Positions 26,390 through 36,554 of a stretch of 64,000 bases of DNA are shown in pieces. Source of the DNA: Amycolatopsis sp. CA-128772 (GTDB lineage Bacteria; Actinomycetota; Actinomycetes; Mycobacteriales; Pseudonocardiaceae). The translations under genes were made by a program, and so were the position numbers. Under the pieces are notes generated by a model. It worked only from the letters and a program-made list of their open reading frames with translations, had not been told where the DNA came from and searched no databases. Numbering within the stretch: position 1 is the stretch's first letter; every line of letters begins with the position of its first letter. The DNA lies in the NCBI RefSeq assembly GCF_002904295.1, contig NZ_PPHG01000018.1, positions 124,001 to 188,000 of the forward strand. The letters are read 5' to 3'.

Positions 26390-27192
26390 TGGCGACGATC
26401 GCGACCGGCCGCGTGGTCGGCAAGTGGCACGGCGCCTGGCTGCGCGTCGAGGGCTACTGGACCTGGTACCGCCGCCACTGGGTGTCCACTTTGTACTCCA
26501 CCGGCCTCCAGCCGGTGCTCTTCCTCGCCGCGATGGGGCTCGGCTTCGGTTCGCAGGTGCGGCCCGGCGCGGTCACCGGCGGCCTGTCCTACCTGCAGTA
26601 CATCGCCCCCGCGCTGCTGGCCGCCGGGGCCGCGCAGCAGGCCGTCGGCGAGTCCAGCTACCCCGTGCTGTCCGGCTTCAAGTGGCAGAAGGACTACCTG
26701 GCCGTCACCGCCACCCCGGTGTCGCCGGGCCAGGTCTTCGGCGGCCACCTGATCTGGTCGGCCCTGCGGCTGACCCTCGCGGGCGCGATCTACGCCCTCG
26801 TCGCGCTGTTCTTCGGCGCCTGGACCGGGCCGGGCGTGCTGCTGGTCGTCCTGGCGGGCACGATCACCGGGCTGGCCTGCACCACGCCGATGGCCGCGCT
26901 GGCCGCCCGCACCTTCGACGAAGGCCAGCGGTTCGGCCTGATCTTCCGCTTCGTCGTGATGCCGATGACGTTGTTCTCCGGCACGTTCTTCCCGATCTCC
27001 CAGCTGCCGGCCGCGATCCGCTGGCTGGCCTGGATCTCCCCGCTGTGGCACGGCACGCAGCTGGCCCGCGGCCTCGGCATCGGCGGGGTCGGCGGCTGGG
27101 CGCTGCTCGGCCACTTCGCCGTGCTGGCGGGGCTGTTCGCGGCCGGGTGGGTGCTCGCGCACCGGGCCTTCTACCGGAGGCTGGTGGTCTGA
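26389..27192 (+). CDS. ABC-2 type permease 1
   Basis: This 267-residue inner-membrane protein has about six membrane segments and the ABC-2 signature region around FRFVVMPMTLFSGTFFPISQLP, followed by the conserved W(I)SPLWHGTQLARG. The ATG overlaps the ATPase stop (TGATG). It pairs with the second permease to form the export channel; the substrate cannot be read from the sequence. Confidence 0.9.
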   Translation: MATIATGRVVGKWHGAWLRVEGYWTWYRRHWVSTLYSTGLQPVLFLAAMGLGFGSQVRPGAVTGGLSYLQYIAPALLAAGAAQQAVGESSYPVLSGFKWQKDYLAVTATPVSPGQVFGGHLIWSALRLTLAGAIYALVALFFGAWTGPGVLLVVLAGTITGLACTTPMAALAARTFDEGQRFGLIFRFVVMPMTLFSGTFFPISQLPAAIRWLAWISPLWHGTQLARGLGIGGVGGWALLGHFAVLAGLFAAGWVLAHRAFYRRLVV

Positions 27193-28013
27193 TGGCGACC
27201 GTCGAAACCCGTGCCGGGCTGCTCTTCCGCGTGCTGCCGCCCGGGCTGTACGCGGGCCGCGCGCGCATGCTCGTCGAACGCTCGGTCATGGTGTACCGCG
27301 GCAGCTGGCTGATCTTCCTGTCCGGCGCGGTCGAGCCGTTCCTCTACCTGCTGGCGTTCCAGCTAGGCTTCGGCCGGCTGGTCACCGAGGTGACCGGCCC
27401 CGGCGGGCAGCCGATGAGCTACGTCGCCTTCGTGGCGCCCGCACTGCTGGCGACGTCGGCGATGAACGGCGCCGTCTTCGAGTCGACCTACAACCTGTTC
27501 TTCAAACTGCGCTACGCCAAGCTGTACGACGCCATGCTGGCCACCCCGATCGGCCCGCTCGACGTGGCCCTCGGCGAGATCGGCTGGGCGATCACCCGCG
27601 GCGGCATCTACGCGGTGGCGTTCCTGGCGATCGCGGCGGCGATGGGCCTGCTCGCGTCGTGGTGGGCGCTGCTGATGGTCCCGGCCGCGCTGCTGGTGGG
27701 CCTGGCGTTCTCGGCGATCGGCATGGCCCTGGTGACGTTCCTGCGGTCGACCGCCCAGTTCGACTACATCCAGCTGGGCCTGACCCCGATGTTCCTCTTC
27801 GCGACGACGTTCTTCCCGCTGTCGGTCTACCCCGAGCCGCTGCAGTGGGTGGTCCGCTGCCTGCCGCTCTACCACGCGATCGAGCTGATGCGCGGCCTGG
27901 CGACCGGCATCCTCTCCGGCGGCATGCTGGTCAACCTGGCCTACCTGCTGGTGCTGGGCGCGGTGGGGCTCTGGGCCTCGACGCGGCGGATCGCGAAGCT
28001 GCTCCTGACGTGA
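27192..28013 (+). CDS. ABC-2 type permease 2
   Basis: The 273-residue permease is similar in plan to permease 1 (GLTPMFLFATTFFPLSVYP, then CLPLYHAIELMRGL) but clearly a separate paralogue. Its ATG overlaps the previous stop (TGATG), so the three genes are translationally coupled. Two different half-transporters with one ATPase is the NodI-NodJ/DrrAB-like layout. The operon ends 11 bp before the convergent subtilase gene. Confidence 0.9.
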   Translation: MATVETRAGLLFRVLPPGLYAGRARMLVERSVMVYRGSWLIFLSGAVEPFLYLLAFQLGFGRLVTEVTGPGGQPMSYVAFVAPALLATSAMNGAVFESTYNLFFKLRYAKLYDAMLATPIGPLDVALGEIGWAITRGGIYAVAFLAIAAAMGLLASWWALLMVPAALLVGLAFSAIGMALVTFLRSTAQFDYIQLGLTPMFLFATTFFPLSVYPEPLQWVVRCLPLYHAIELMRGLATGILSGGMLVNLAYLLVLGAVGLWASTRRIAKLLLT

Positions 28014-28023
28014 CGGCGGCGGG

Positions 28024-29454
28024 TCAGCGCGCCGGATCCGGCCGGCCGGCCGGGACAGCCGCGGCGGCCGGCGCGTCGACCATCCCGTGCCCGTAGAACC
28101 CGTTGTAGCCCTCGTACCCGGCGCAGTACGCGTCCTGGAGCCCGTCGCCGGTCAGGTCGTAGTCGGCCGGGCAGGGCATCGGCATCGCCTGCGCGTCGAG
28201 CGTGCGCCGCAGCTGCCGCGGGCCGGCCTTCTCCGCGGCCGACGCCAGCAGGGCCAGCACGCCGGTGACGTGCGGCGCGGCCATCGACGTCCCGCACAGC
28301 GGGGCGTACCCGCCGGGCACCGTCGAGAGCACGCACTGACCCGACTCCCCGCCGGGCGCGGTGATGTCGATCACGCCCAGCCCGTACGAGCTGTAGCCCG
28401 CCTTCACCCGGTCGGCGCCGACCGCGGACACCGCGACGACGTCCCGCAGGGCGGCCGGCAGGGCTTCGCAGCCGCTGCCCGCCCCGGGCGAGCCGGAGCG
28501 GGCCGACGGCGTCAGGTCGACCGCCTCGTTGGTCGCCGCCGCGACGTTCAGCGTCCCCGCCGACGTGCTGTATTCGACCGCCCGGGCCAGCACCTCGTGG
28601 ACGACGCCGCGGTCGTTGCCGCGGATGCACGACAGCGTCCACGGGTTGACGAAGAAGCTGCTGTTCGTCAGCCGCATGTGCCGTGACGCAGCCCACATCA
28701 GGCCGCACACCGCGGCTTCGGGGTCGGCGTAACCGCGGTCGTCGATCACCTTCACCGACGCCACGCTCACCCCGGGCGCCACACCCGTCACACCGTGCCC
28801 GTCGTCGGCCGCCGCGATGATCCCCGCCACGTGCGTGCCGTGCACCGACGTCGTCGGCGCCCAGGCCGGCGGCGAGCGGTCCGGGGCGCCGGTCAGGCAG
28901 CCGGCCGAGTCGTCGCGGTCGAGCGCGCCGGCGAGGTCGGGGTGGCCCGGGTCGATCCCGGAGTCGAGCACGCCGACCACGACGTCGCGGTGGCCGCCGT
29001 CCCCGCGGTGCGCGCCGATCATCCGCATGTCCCACTGCTGCCCGCTCAGGTCCGTGGCCGGGACCTTCGCGGGGTCGGTCGCGGGCAGCGTCGCCCGCAC
29101 GGGCTGCGGCCTGACCTCGGTGGCGCGCTGGGCGGCGAGCCGCTCGGCCTGGGCGCTGAACGCCCGGTCCGGCCCGATCCGCCCGCCGAAGCCCGGGTCG
29201 CCGGAGGTGGCGACCGCGACGGCGATCTGCGGGTAGTAGACGGTGGTCGCGCCGCAGGCGGCGGTGATCTCCGCGCGGGCCGCGGGCTCGGCGGTGCCGC
29301 GGTCGAAGGCGACGACGTACCGCAGGACCCGCCCGTGGGCGCAGCCGGGCTCGCCTGCCGCCGCGGGACCGGCGGTGACGCACCCCGAAAGCACCAGGAC
29401 GGTGCACACGGCCGCCCGCAGGGGCCGCGCCAGCAGGGACACCGGACCTCCCAC
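28024..29454 (-). CDS. Subtilisin-like serine protease lipoprotein (S8)
   Basis: The 476-residue protein has a lipobox VLSGC at residues 21-25, so it is probably a lipoprotein on the outer face of the membrane. The S8 triad is complete: Asp in VGVLDSGIDPGHPDL (about 160), His in VHGTHVAGIIAA (about 205), and Ser in CGTSMAAPHVTG (about 389). An N-terminal propeptide-like region precedes the catalytic domain, and six or more cysteines suggest disulfides. A short Asp/Gly-rich segment near the C-terminus (DYDLTGDGLQDAY) resembles a Ca-binding loop. No EccD/EccC-type neighbours are present, so it is not a type VII mycosin. Confidence 0.92.
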   Translation of the reverse strand: MGGPVSLLARPLRAAVCTVLVLSGCVTAGPAAAGEPGCAHGRVLRYVVAFDRGTAEPAARAEITAACGATTVYYPQIAVAVATSGDPGFGGRIGPDRAFSAQAERLAAQRATEVRPQPVRATLPATDPAKVPATDLSGQQWDMRMIGAHRGDGGHRDVVVGVLDSGIDPGHPDLAGALDRDDSAGCLTGAPDRSPPAWAPTTSVHGTHVAGIIAAADDGHGVTGVAPGVSVASVKVIDDRGYADPEAAVCGLMWAASRHMRLTNSSFFVNPWTLSCIRGNDRGVVHEVLARAVEYSTSAGTLNVAAATNEAVDLTPSARSGSPGAGSGCEALPAALRDVVAVSAVGADRVKAGYSSYGLGVIDITAPGGESGQCVLSTVPGGYAPLCGTSMAAPHVTGVLALLASAAEKAGPRQLRRTLDAQAMPMPCPADYDLTGDGLQDAYCAGYEGYNGFYGHGMVDAPAAAAVPAGRPDPAR

Positions 29455-29978
29455 CGGATGCAGGACCGCGGGTGCCGGCGCGCGAGATCCCGGTCACCCC
29501 GAGCCGCACGGTAGCCACCCCGTGCCCGGCGGACAAGCGCTGCGGCCAAGTTCCCCCGGCCGGTGGGTCCGCGGCGCGCCCGGCGGCCGGGCGGAGGTAC
29601 CGAGTACACCGGAGCGGTCACCCGGTGTGGGATACTCGGGGTGGCCGCTGGGCCGTGGGGCGCACGTGAGAGGTGCTGCCTGCGGCGTTGTGGCCCGGTG
29701 ATGTGCGTGAACTCCCGCGACGCGCGTCGCCGCCCGTGAACCGGGCGGCTGGACGACGTGGCGGGCGGCCCGGGGGCCGCGAATGCGTTGCGCACGCCGC
29801 CGAGCAGACCCTTTGGCCGGGTTGCGTCCCACCGGAAGCGGTGGTGCGGCGCCCGGTCGTCGGGCAAGGATTCCCGCCGCTGGTGACCACCACGGCGGAA
29901 CGAACAGAAAGGGGCCCCTGCGCGGCCGCGTCCCTGCCGGTGCGAACCGGCAGACGCGCCCGGGGGCGGAGGAGACAC
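29455..29978 (+). other. Long leader region of rne
   Basis: About 520 bp without a credible gene separates the divergent subtilase from the RNase E start. GGATACT near 29632 resembles a -10 element, which would give an RNA leader of about 330 nt that is GC-rich and full of potential stems. RNase E/G mRNAs in other bacteria have long leaders through which the enzyme controls its own level; that is a plausible role here but is not shown. I see no riboswitch class in it. Confidence 0.4.
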
Positions 29979-32951
29979 ATGTCGAACGCGGAAACACCCG
30001 CCGAGCACGCCGGCGGGAATCCCGCCACACCCACGAGCGGCCCGCTGGCCGACCTGCCCGCCCGGATCCGGGTGCACGCACTGGCCAAGCTGCTGGAATC
30101 GCACAGCCGGGACGTCCTCGCGAAGCTCGCCGAACTGGGCGAAAGCGTCCGCAGCGCGCAGTCGAGCGTGACGCGGGAAGTGGCGCTCAAGGTCGCCGAG
30201 GCGTTCGCGCCCGCCGGCACCGGTGACGCGCCCGCCGAGCCGGCGGCGCCTCAGGGCAGCAAGCAGGAGACCCCGCAGCCGGAAGCCCGCGAGGCCGCAC
30301 CGGCCCGCCCGGCGGTGCCCGAGGTGCCCCAGGTGCCGGTCGCGGAGGCCGAGAAACCGCGCCCGCGGCAGAAGGCCCGCGCGCACCTGCCGGTCTTCGC
30401 CGCGCCGTCGCCGGTCTTCCTGCCGCCGGAGCCCGCCGAGCCCGCGGCCAAGCCGGCCCGCAAGCCGGCCGACCCGTTCGCGGAGCCGGCGCGCCCGGAG
30501 CCCGAGGTGGCCGAGGAAGAGACCGAGGACACCACCGCGGCCGACGTCGACGCCGGCACCGACGATGACGACGACGCCGGCAGCCGCCGTCGCCGCCGCC
30601 GGGGCCGTCGCGGCCGTGGCCGGGGCAAGGGCGCCGACGGCGGCGACGAGACCGCCGACACCGAGGACGACCAGGTCGAGGAGCAGCCGCGCCGCAAGAG
30701 CCGCGGCGGGGACGAAAAGCCCGAAGCGGACGCCGAAGAGGCCGAGGACGCGGCCGAGTCGTCTTCGGAGGCCGAGAGCGACGCGGACGACGGCGAGGGC
30801 GGCAGCCGCCGTCGCCGCCGTCGCCGTCGCCGCAAGGGCTCGGACGGCGACGAGGCCGAGACCACCGACGACCCGCCCAACACCGTCACGCACGTCCGCC
30901 AGGCGAAGGCCGAACAGCCCGAGCGCCCGGCGCGCGACGAGGTGCGCAGCGTCCGCGGCTCGACGCGGCTGGAGGCCAAGCGCCAGCGCCGCCGCGACGG
31001 CCGCGAGGCGGGCCGCCGCCGCGCCCCGATCCTGTCCGAGGCCGAGTTCCTGGCCCGGCGCGAGTCGGTCGACCGCGCGATGGTCGTCCTCGAGAAGGGC
31101 GATTCGACGCAGATCGCCGTGCTCGAGGACGGCGTGCTGGTCGAGCACTTCGTGACGCAGTCGGGCTCCGGCTCGATCGTCGGCAACGTCTACCTCGGCC
31201 GCGTCCAGAACGTGCTGCCGAGCATGGAAGCCGCGTTCATCGACATCGGCCGCGGCCGCAACGCCGTGCTCTACGCCGGCGAGGTCGACTGGGACGCCGC
31301 CGGCCTGGAGGGCAAGGCCCGCAAGATCGAGCAGGCGCTGTCCACCGGCGACTCGGTGCTGGTCCAGGTGACCAAGGACCCGGTCGGGCACAAGGGCGCC
31401 CGGCTGACCACGCAGATCTCGCTGCCCGGCCGCTTCCTGGTGTACGTCCCCGCGGGCGGCGCCACCGGCATCTCCCGCAAGCTGCCGGAGAACGAGCGCC
31501 GCCGGCTCAAGGACATCCTCAAGCGGATCGTCCCGGAGGACGCGGGCGTCATCATCCGCACCGCCTCCGAGGGCATCGGCGAGGAGGAGCTGGGCCGCGA
31601 CGTCGACCGCCTGAAGGCGCAGTGGGACGTCATCAAGGAGAAGGCCGCCGCCGGTTCCGGCAAGAAGGGCGGCGCGCCGACGATGCTCTACGAAGAGCCC
31701 GACCTGCTGGTCAAGGTCGTGCGCGACCTCTTCACCGAGGACTTCACCAAGCTGGAGATCCAGGGCAACCGCTCCTGGGAGACCATCAACGGCTACGTCA
31801 GCCACGTCGCGCCGGAGCTCGCCGACCGGGTCAAGCGCTACACCGGCACCGGCGACGCGTTCGCCGACCACCGGATCGACGAGCAGATCACCAAGGCCCT
31901 CGACCGGAAGGTCTGGCTGCCGTCGGGCGGTTACCTGGTCATCGACCGCACCGAGGCGATGACGGTGATCGACGTCAACACCGGCAAGTTCACCGGATCG
32001 GGTGGCAACCTCGAGGAGACGGTGACCCGCAACAACCTGGAGTCGGCGGAGGAGATCGTCCGCCAGCTCCGGCTGCGGGACATCGGCGGCATCATCGTGA
32101 TCGACTTCATCGACATGGTGCTCGAGTCCAACCGCGAGCTGGTGCTGCGCCGCCTCACCGAGTGCCTCGGCCGCGACCGCACGCGCCACCAGGTCGCCGA
32201 GGTCACCTCGCTCGGCCTGGTCCAGATGACCCGCAAGAAGATCGGCACCGGCCTGCTGGAGGCGTTCTCGACGCCGTGCGAGCACTGCAAGGGCCGGGGT
32301 GTGCTCGTCTCGACCGAGGTGCAGCGCACCGGCGGCGGCTCGGCGCCGTCCCACGCCCACACCCACGGCGGGAACGGCAACGGTGGCAACGGCGGCGGCA
32401 ACGGCGGTGGCGGGGAGAAGAGCTCTCGCCGGTCGCGGGGCCGCGGCAAGGGCGAGGAAGCCGCCAAGGAGCAGGCCGAAGCGGCCAAGGCCGAGGTGCA
32501 CGCGGTTCCGCCGCCGGAGCGGCGCGAGTCGATCGCGTCCGCGGTGGCCGCGGTGGCCAACGCCGCGAAGGCCGCCAAGGACCACGACCACGGCGGGCTG
32601 AACGGCCACGGAGCCGTCCCGGAGCCGGCCCGTGAGGTCGCGGACGTCCCGGCGACCACGGAGGCGGACGAGACGCCGGTGGCGGCCGAGCCGGCCGCCG
32701 AGCCCGCCCAGGAGGTCGCCGGCACCCCGGTGACCACCGAGGCGGACGAGGTGCCGGTGCCGCAGGACGAGGAGCCCGAGGTCGAGGCGTCTTCGGCGCC
32801 GGAGCCGGCCGAAGAGCCGGTCACCGCGTCCGAGCCGGTCGCCGAGGTCAGCGTGCCCGAACCGGCCGGACGCTCCACCCGGCGCCGTCCGCGCCGGGCG
32901 GCGTCGCGGCCGGCGGGTCCGCCGGTGCACGCCTCCGACCAGAGCCAGTGA
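29979..32951 (+). CDS. rne: Ribonuclease E/G
   Basis: This 990-residue endoribonuclease handles mRNA decay and rRNA processing. The start is ATG 29979 after GCGGAGGAG. The N-terminal 360 residues are a disordered mix of acidic runs and Arg blocks ([14 protein letters not shown]). The catalytic core follows: S1 domain with NVYLGRVQNVLPSMEAAFIDIG, RNase H-like fold, DNase-I-like site with VIDVNTGKFTG and IVIDFID, and the Zn-link CEHCKGRG. The C-terminal 200 residues are Pro/Ala/Glu-rich with a near repeat (VPATTEADETPVAAE, then TPVTTEADEVPVPQD) and end in a basic patch, a typical scaffold for RNA and degradosome partners. Confidence 0.95.
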   Translation: MSNAETPAEHAGGNPATPTSGPLADLPARIRVHALAKLLESHSRDVLAKLAELGESVRSAQSSVTREVALKVAEAFAPAGTGDAPAEPAAPQGSKQETPQPEAREAAPARPAVPEVPQVPVAEAEKPRPRQKARAHLPVFAAPSPVFLPPEPAEPAAKPARKPADPFAEPARPEPEVAEEETEDTTAADVDAGTDDDDDAGSRRRRRRGRRGRGRGKGADGGDETADTEDDQVEEQPRRKSRGGDEKPEADAEEAEDAAESSSEAESDADDGEGGSRRRRRRRRRKGSDGDEAETTDDPPNTVTHVRQAKAEQPERPARDEVRSVRGSTRLEAKRQRRRDGREAGRRRAPILSEAEFLARRESVDRAMVVLEKGDSTQIAVLEDGVLVEHFVTQSGSGSIVGNVYLGRVQNVLPSMEAAFIDIGRGRNAVLYAGEVDWDAAGLEGKARKIEQALSTGDSVLVQVTKDPVGHKGARLTTQISLPGRFLVYVPAGGATGISRKLPENERRRLKDILKRIVPEDAGVIIRTASEGIGEEELGRDVDRLKAQWDVIKEKAAAGSGKKGGAPTMLYEEPDLLVKVVRDLFTEDFTKLEIQGNRSWETINGYVSHVAPELADRVKRYTGTGDAFADHRIDEQITKALDRKVWLPSGGYLVIDRTEAMTVIDVNTGKFTGSGGNLEETVTRNNLESAEEIVRQLRLRDIGGIIVIDFIDMVLESNRELVLRRLTECLGRDRTRHQVAEVTSLGLVQMTRKKIGTGLLEAFSTPCEHCKGRGVLVSTEVQRTGGGSAPSHAHTHGGNGNGGNGGGNGGGGEKSSRRSRGRGKGEEAAKEQAEAAKAEVHAVPPPERRESIASAVAAVANAAKAAKDHDHGGLNGHGAVPEPAREVADVPATTEADETPVAAEPAAEPAQEVAGTPVTTEADEVPVPQDEEPEVEASSAPEPAEEPVTASEPVAEVSVPEPAGRSTRRRPRRAASRPAGPPVHASDQSQ

Positions 32952-32963
32952 ACGACTAGGGGA

Positions 32964-32985
32964 CCCCGGTGCCGACGCACCGGGG
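32964..32985 (+). terminator. Hairpin between rne and rplU
   Basis: A 9-bp stem CCCCGGTGC / GCACCGGGG with a CGAC loop starts 12 nt after the rne stop. It probably ends most rne transcripts. rplU then has about 130 nt of its own leader, where TAGTAC near 33003 could be a -10 element. Confidence 0.7.
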
Positions 32986-33115
32986 CACCCCACGTAACCT
33001 GTAGTACGGCCTGCCACCAGAGCAGGTCGCCTGCGCGAGTCCAGGACCACCGTTTCCATCGGGTGGGCCGGTTGCGCAAGCCCCCACCCATTGTCGAGTA
33101 ATGCAGGAGACTTCC

Positions 33116-33430
33116 GTGTCGGCGTACGCGATCGTCAAGACCGGCGGCAAGCAGTACAAGGTGGCCGTCGGCGACGTCGTCGAGGTCGAGAAGCTCGAGG
33201 GCGAGCCGGGCACCGAGCACATCCTCCCCGCCGTTTTGTACGTCGACGGTGGCGATGTCACCACGGACGCCGACGCGCTGGCGAAGGTCTCGGTCACCGG
33301 CAAGGTCGTCGAGCAGACCAAGGGTCCGAAGATCCGGATCCACAAGTTCAAGAACAAGACGGGCTACCACAAGCGCCAGGGTCACCGGCAGAAGCTGACC
33401 CGCGTCGAGGTCACCGCCATCTCGCTGTAA
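33116..33430 (+). CDS. rplU: 50S ribosomal protein L21
   Basis: This 104-residue protein has the family features [13 protein letters not shown] at the N-terminus and the basic signature [24 protein letters not shown] 33116 is chosen because AGGAGA lies 7 nt before it; an ATG 15 nt upstream overlaps that ribosome-binding site. L21 binds 23S rRNA in the large subunit. It is followed by rpmA, as in nearly all bacteria. Confidence 0.97.
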   Translation: MSAYAIVKTGGKQYKVAVGDVVEVEKLEGEPGTEHILPAVLYVDGGDVTTDADALAKVSVTGKVVEQTKGPKIRIHKFKNKTGYHKRQGHRQKLTRVEVTAISL

Positions 33431-33470
33431 GAACTTTCTCCGGATCTTAAGTAAGAAAGAGGACTGGGCT

Positions 33471-33728
33471 ATGGCTCACAAGAAGGGTGCATCCAGCTCC
33501 CGCAACGGTCGTGATTCGAACGCGCAGCGCCTCGGCGTCAAGCGCTACGGCGGCCAGGAAGTCAACGCGGGCGAGATCCTCATCCGCCAGCGCGGCACCA
33601 AGTTCCACCCCGGCGTCAACGTCGGCCGTGGCGGCGACGACACGCTGTTCGCCCTGGCCGCCGGCGCGGTCCAGTTCGGCGAGAAGCGCGGCCGCAAGAC
33701 GGTCAACATCGTGCCGAGCGAAGTCTGA
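33471..33728 (+). CDS. rpmA: 50S ribosomal protein L27
   Basis: This 85-residue protein starts [22 protein letters not shown], the conserved N-terminus that reaches the peptidyl-transferase centre. No Firmicutes-type cleavable N-terminal extension is present. The signature [15 protein letters not shown] is intact. It is separated from rplU by 40 bp and followed by a terminator. Confidence 0.97.
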   Translation: MAHKKGASSSRNGRDSNAQRLGVKRYGGQEVNAGEILIRQRGTKFHPGVNVGRGGDDTLFALAAGAVQFGEKRGRKTVNIVPSEV

Positions 33729-33754
33729 GTTCCGGCTTCGACGTAGCTTTCTGA

Positions 33755-33798
33755 GCGAGGGGTGGGCCGGAATATCCGGTGCCACCCCTCGCTTCTTT
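33755..33798 (+). terminator. Branched hairpin terminator after rpmA
   Basis: An 11-bp stem (GCGAGGGGTGG, 33755-33765, with 33782-33792) encloses a smaller CCGGA/TCCGG stem and is followed by TTCTTTAT. The T-rich end on the + strand makes this a good intrinsic terminator, and it leaves obg dependent on readthrough or a weak promoter in the 40 bp before it. Confidence 0.8.
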
Positions 33799-33834
33799 AT
33801 GTGTCCGATCTTCCGCAGGTGAAAGAGGCAAGTC

Positions 33835-35298
33835 ATGGCGTCCCGGTTCGTGGACCGAGCGGTCATCCATCTGACCGCAGGCGACGGGGGCAACGGCTGC
33901 GCCTCGGTGCACCGCGAGAAGTTCAAGCCCCTCGGCGGCCCGGACGGCGGCAACGGCGGCAACGGCGGTGACGTCCTGCTGGTCGTCGACCCGAACGTGC
34001 ACACCCTGCTCGACTTCCACTTCCGCCCGCACGCCAAGGCGGGCAGCGGCAAGATGGGCCAGGGCGGCAACCGCGCCGGCGCGGCGGGGGAGACGCTGGT
34101 GATGAAGGTGCCCTCCGGCACCGTCGTGTTCACCGAAGACGGCGAGATGGTCGCCGATCTGATCGGCCCGGGCACCACGTTCGTCGCCGCGCAGGGCGGC
34201 CGCGGCGGGCTCGGCAACGCCGCCCTCTCGTCCAAGGCGCGCAAGGCGCCCGGGTTCGCGCTGCTGGGCGAGCCGGGCGAAAGCCGTGACCTGACGCTGG
34301 AGCTGCGGTCGGTCGCCGACGTCGGCCTGCTCGGCTTCCCGTCCGCCGGCAAGTCGTCGCTGATCTCGGTGCTGTCCGCGGCCAAGCCGAAGATCGCCGA
34401 CTACCCGTTCACCACCCTGGTGCCGAATCTCGGCGTGATCACCGGCGGCGAAACGGTGTTCACGATGGCCGACGTGCCCGGCCTGATCCCCGGCGCGTCC
34501 GAGGGCAAGGGCCTGGGCCTCGACTTCCTGCGCCACATCGAGCGCTGCGCGGTGCTGGTGCACGTCGTCGACTGCGCGACGCTGGAGCCGGGCCGCGACC
34601 CGCTGTCCGATGTGGACGCTCTGGAGGCGGAGCTCGCGAAGTACACGCCGAGCCTCGGCGGGAAGCTCGAAGAGCGGCCGCGCGTGGTCGTGTTGAACAA
34701 GATCGACGTGCCGGAGGCCGCCGAGCTCGCCGAGTTCGTCCGCCCGGACTTCGAGGCTCGCGGCCTCCAGGTCTTCGAGGTTTCGACGGCTTCGCGCAAG
34801 GGCCTGCGTGAGCTGACGTTCGCGTTGGCCGCCATCGTCGAGAAGTACCGCGAGGCGCAACCGGTGCTGGAGCCGGAGAAGATCGTCCTGCGGCCGCTCG
34901 CCGTCGACGACTCCGGGTTCACCGTCGAGCTGGACCCCGAGGAAGAGGGCGCCTTCATCGTCCGCGGCCCGCGGCCCGAGCGCTGGATCCGCCAGACCGA
35001 CTTCGCCAACGACGAGGCCGTCGGCTACCTCGCCGACCGGCTCAACCGCCTCGGCGTCGAGGACGAGCTGGCGAAGCGCGGCGCCCGGCCCGGCAGCCCG
35101 GTCACGATCGGCGACGTCCAGTTCGAGTGGGAGCCGTCGACTCCTTCGGTGGCCGTCCACCTGTCCGGGCGTGGCACCGACGTCCGGCTGGAGCGCACGG
35201 ACCGGATCGGCGCGGCCGAGCGCAAGGAGGCCCGGCGGATCCGGCGGGCGGGCTCCGGCGAAGACTTCGAGGACGACGAGCTGGACATCGACGAGTGA
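33835..35298 (+). CDS. obg: GTPase Obg/CgtA
   Basis: This 487-residue essential GTPase acts in 50S ribosome assembly and stringent response signalling. It has the glycine-rich Obg fold (1-160; [30 protein letters not shown]), a G domain with G1 GFPSAGKSS (about residue 168), G3 DVPGL and G4 NKID, and the OCT domain from about 350 onward. The C-terminus is acidic ([12 protein letters not shown]). Its stop overlaps the proB GTG. Confidence 0.97.
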   Translation: MASRFVDRAVIHLTAGDGGNGCASVHREKFKPLGGPDGGNGGNGGDVLLVVDPNVHTLLDFHFRPHAKAGSGKMGQGGNRAGAAGETLVMKVPSGTVVFTEDGEMVADLIGPGTTFVAAQGGRGGLGNAALSSKARKAPGFALLGEPGESRDLTLELRSVADVGLLGFPSAGKSSLISVLSAAKPKIADYPFTTLVPNLGVITGGETVFTMADVPGLIPGASEGKGLGLDFLRHIERCAVLVHVVDCATLEPGRDPLSDVDALEAELAKYTPSLGGKLEERPRVVVLNKIDVPEAAELAEFVRPDFEARGLQVFEVSTASRKGLRELTFALAAIVEKYREAQPVLEPEKIVLRPLAVDDSGFTVELDPEEEGAFIVRGPRPERWIRQTDFANDEAVGYLADRLNRLGVEDELAKRGARPGSPVTIGDVQFEWEPSTPSVAVHLSGRGTDVRLERTDRIGAAERKEARRIRRAGSGEDFEDDELDIDE

Positions 35299-36404
35299 GC
35301 GGCACCCGGGAAGCCATCGCCGCCGCGCGGCGGCTGGTCGTCAAGGTCGGCTCGTCGGCGCTGACGACCGCGGGCAGCGGGCTCGACGTGGCCCGGCTGG
35401 ACGCGCTGGTCGACGCGATCGCCGAGCGCGTCGCCCGCGAAACCCAGATCGTCCTGGTGTCCTCGGGCGCGATCGGCGCCGGCCTGGCCCCGCTGTCGCT
35501 GGGCAAGCGCCCGCGCGACCTGGCGACCCAGCAGGCGGCGGCGAGCGTCGGCCAGCTGGCCCTGGCGCACGCGTACGCCGAGTCGTTCGGGCGGTACTCG
35601 CTGACGGTCGGCCAGGTGCTGCTGACCTCCGACGACGTCGTCCGCCGGTCGCACTACCGCAACGCCCAGCGGACGTTTTCGCGGCTGCTGGCGCTGGGCG
35701 CGGTCCCGGTGGTCAACGAGAACGACACGGTGGCGACCGAGGAAATCCGCTTCGGCGACAACGACCGCCTGGCGGCCCTGGTGGCCCACCTGATCGGCGC
35801 GGACGCGCTGGTGCTGCTGTCCGATGTGGACGGTCTGTACGACGGAGACCCCCGCGACGGTGCGACCCGCAAGCTGACCGAGGTGCTGTCGGAGTCCGAT
35901 GTGGACGGAATCTCGGTCGGCATGTCCAGCTCGGGCCTGGGCACCGGCGGCATGGTGTCCAAGCTGGCGGCCGCCCGCACGGCGGCCGGCGCGGGCATTC
36001 CGGTGCTCCTGGCGGCGGCCTCGGAGGCCGCGGCGGCGTTGACGACGGCGTCCCCGGGCACGGCGTTCGCCCCGGCGGACACGCGCCTGTCGGCCCGCAG
36101 GTTCTGGCTGGGCTACGCGGCGGACACGACGGGCAAGCTCCGCCTGGACGACGGCGCGGTGACGGCGGTGGTCCGCCGCCGCAGGTCCCTCCTGGCCGCC
36201 GGCATCACCGGCCTGGAGGGCGACTTCCAGGCCGGCGACGTGGTCGACCTGGTCGACGCCCGCGACCGCCCGATAGCCCGCGGCGTGGTGGCCTTCGACG
36301 CAACGGAACTCCCGGACCTGATCGGCCGCTCAACCCCGGAGCTCCCCGAGGACCAACGCCGCGAGGTAGTCCACGCCGACGACCTGGTCCCCCTCCGCCC
36401 CTAA
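35295..36404 (+). CDS. proB: Glutamate 5-kinase
   Basis: The 369-residue enzyme performs the first step of proline synthesis, ATP plus glutamate to glutamyl-5-phosphate. The amino acid kinase domain (1 to about 260) begins [11 protein letters not shown] and includes VNENDTVAT and the [12 protein letters not shown] region; the C-terminal PUA domain is present (about 280-369). GTG 35295 overlaps obg by GTGA. proA is not adjacent in this window. Confidence 0.96.
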   Translation: MSGTREAIAAARRLVVKVGSSALTTAGSGLDVARLDALVDAIAERVARETQIVLVSSGAIGAGLAPLSLGKRPRDLATQQAAASVGQLALAHAYAESFGRYSLTVGQVLLTSDDVVRRSHYRNAQRTFSRLLALGAVPVVNENDTVATEEIRFGDNDRLAALVAHLIGADALVLLSDVDGLYDGDPRDGATRKLTEVLSESDVDGISVGMSSSGLGTGGMVSKLAAARTAAGAGIPVLLAAASEAAAALTTASPGTAFAPADTRLSARRFWLGYAADTTGKLRLDDGAVTAVVRRRRSLLAAGITGLEGDFQAGDVVDLVDARDRPIARGVVAFDATELPDLIGRSTPELPEDQRREVVHADDLVPLRP

Positions 36405-36420
36405 CCCACGAACCGACCCT

Positions 36421-36500
36421 CCAATCACGCGAGATGCGCTCCCAATCACGCGAGATGCGCTCGCAATCACGCGAGATGCGCTCCCAATCACGCGAGATGC
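36421..36500. repeat. 21-bp tandem repeat, four copies
   Basis: Four nearly identical 21-bp units (core CAATCACGCGAGATGCG) start at 36422, 36443, 36464 and 36485, right after the proB stop and before the convergent SDR gene. The left flank GAACCGACCCTCCA is shared with the second array at 41381. The array would encode a heptad if translated, but no gene covers it. Confidence 0.85.
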
Positions 36501-36554
36501 CTCCCCCGCACACCTGTGAGCCCTGCCCGTGCGCCTGTCGCGGCCCCCGCGTCG

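Noticed and set aside
28024..29454. Type VII secretion mycosin
   Set aside because: It is a subtilase, but it has a lipobox rather than a C-terminal membrane anchor, and no EccB/C/D/E or WXG100 genes are present.
36421..36500. CRISPR or phage attachment site
   Set aside because: The 21-bp units are directly adjacent with no spacers, and there is no integrase or tRNA next to them.
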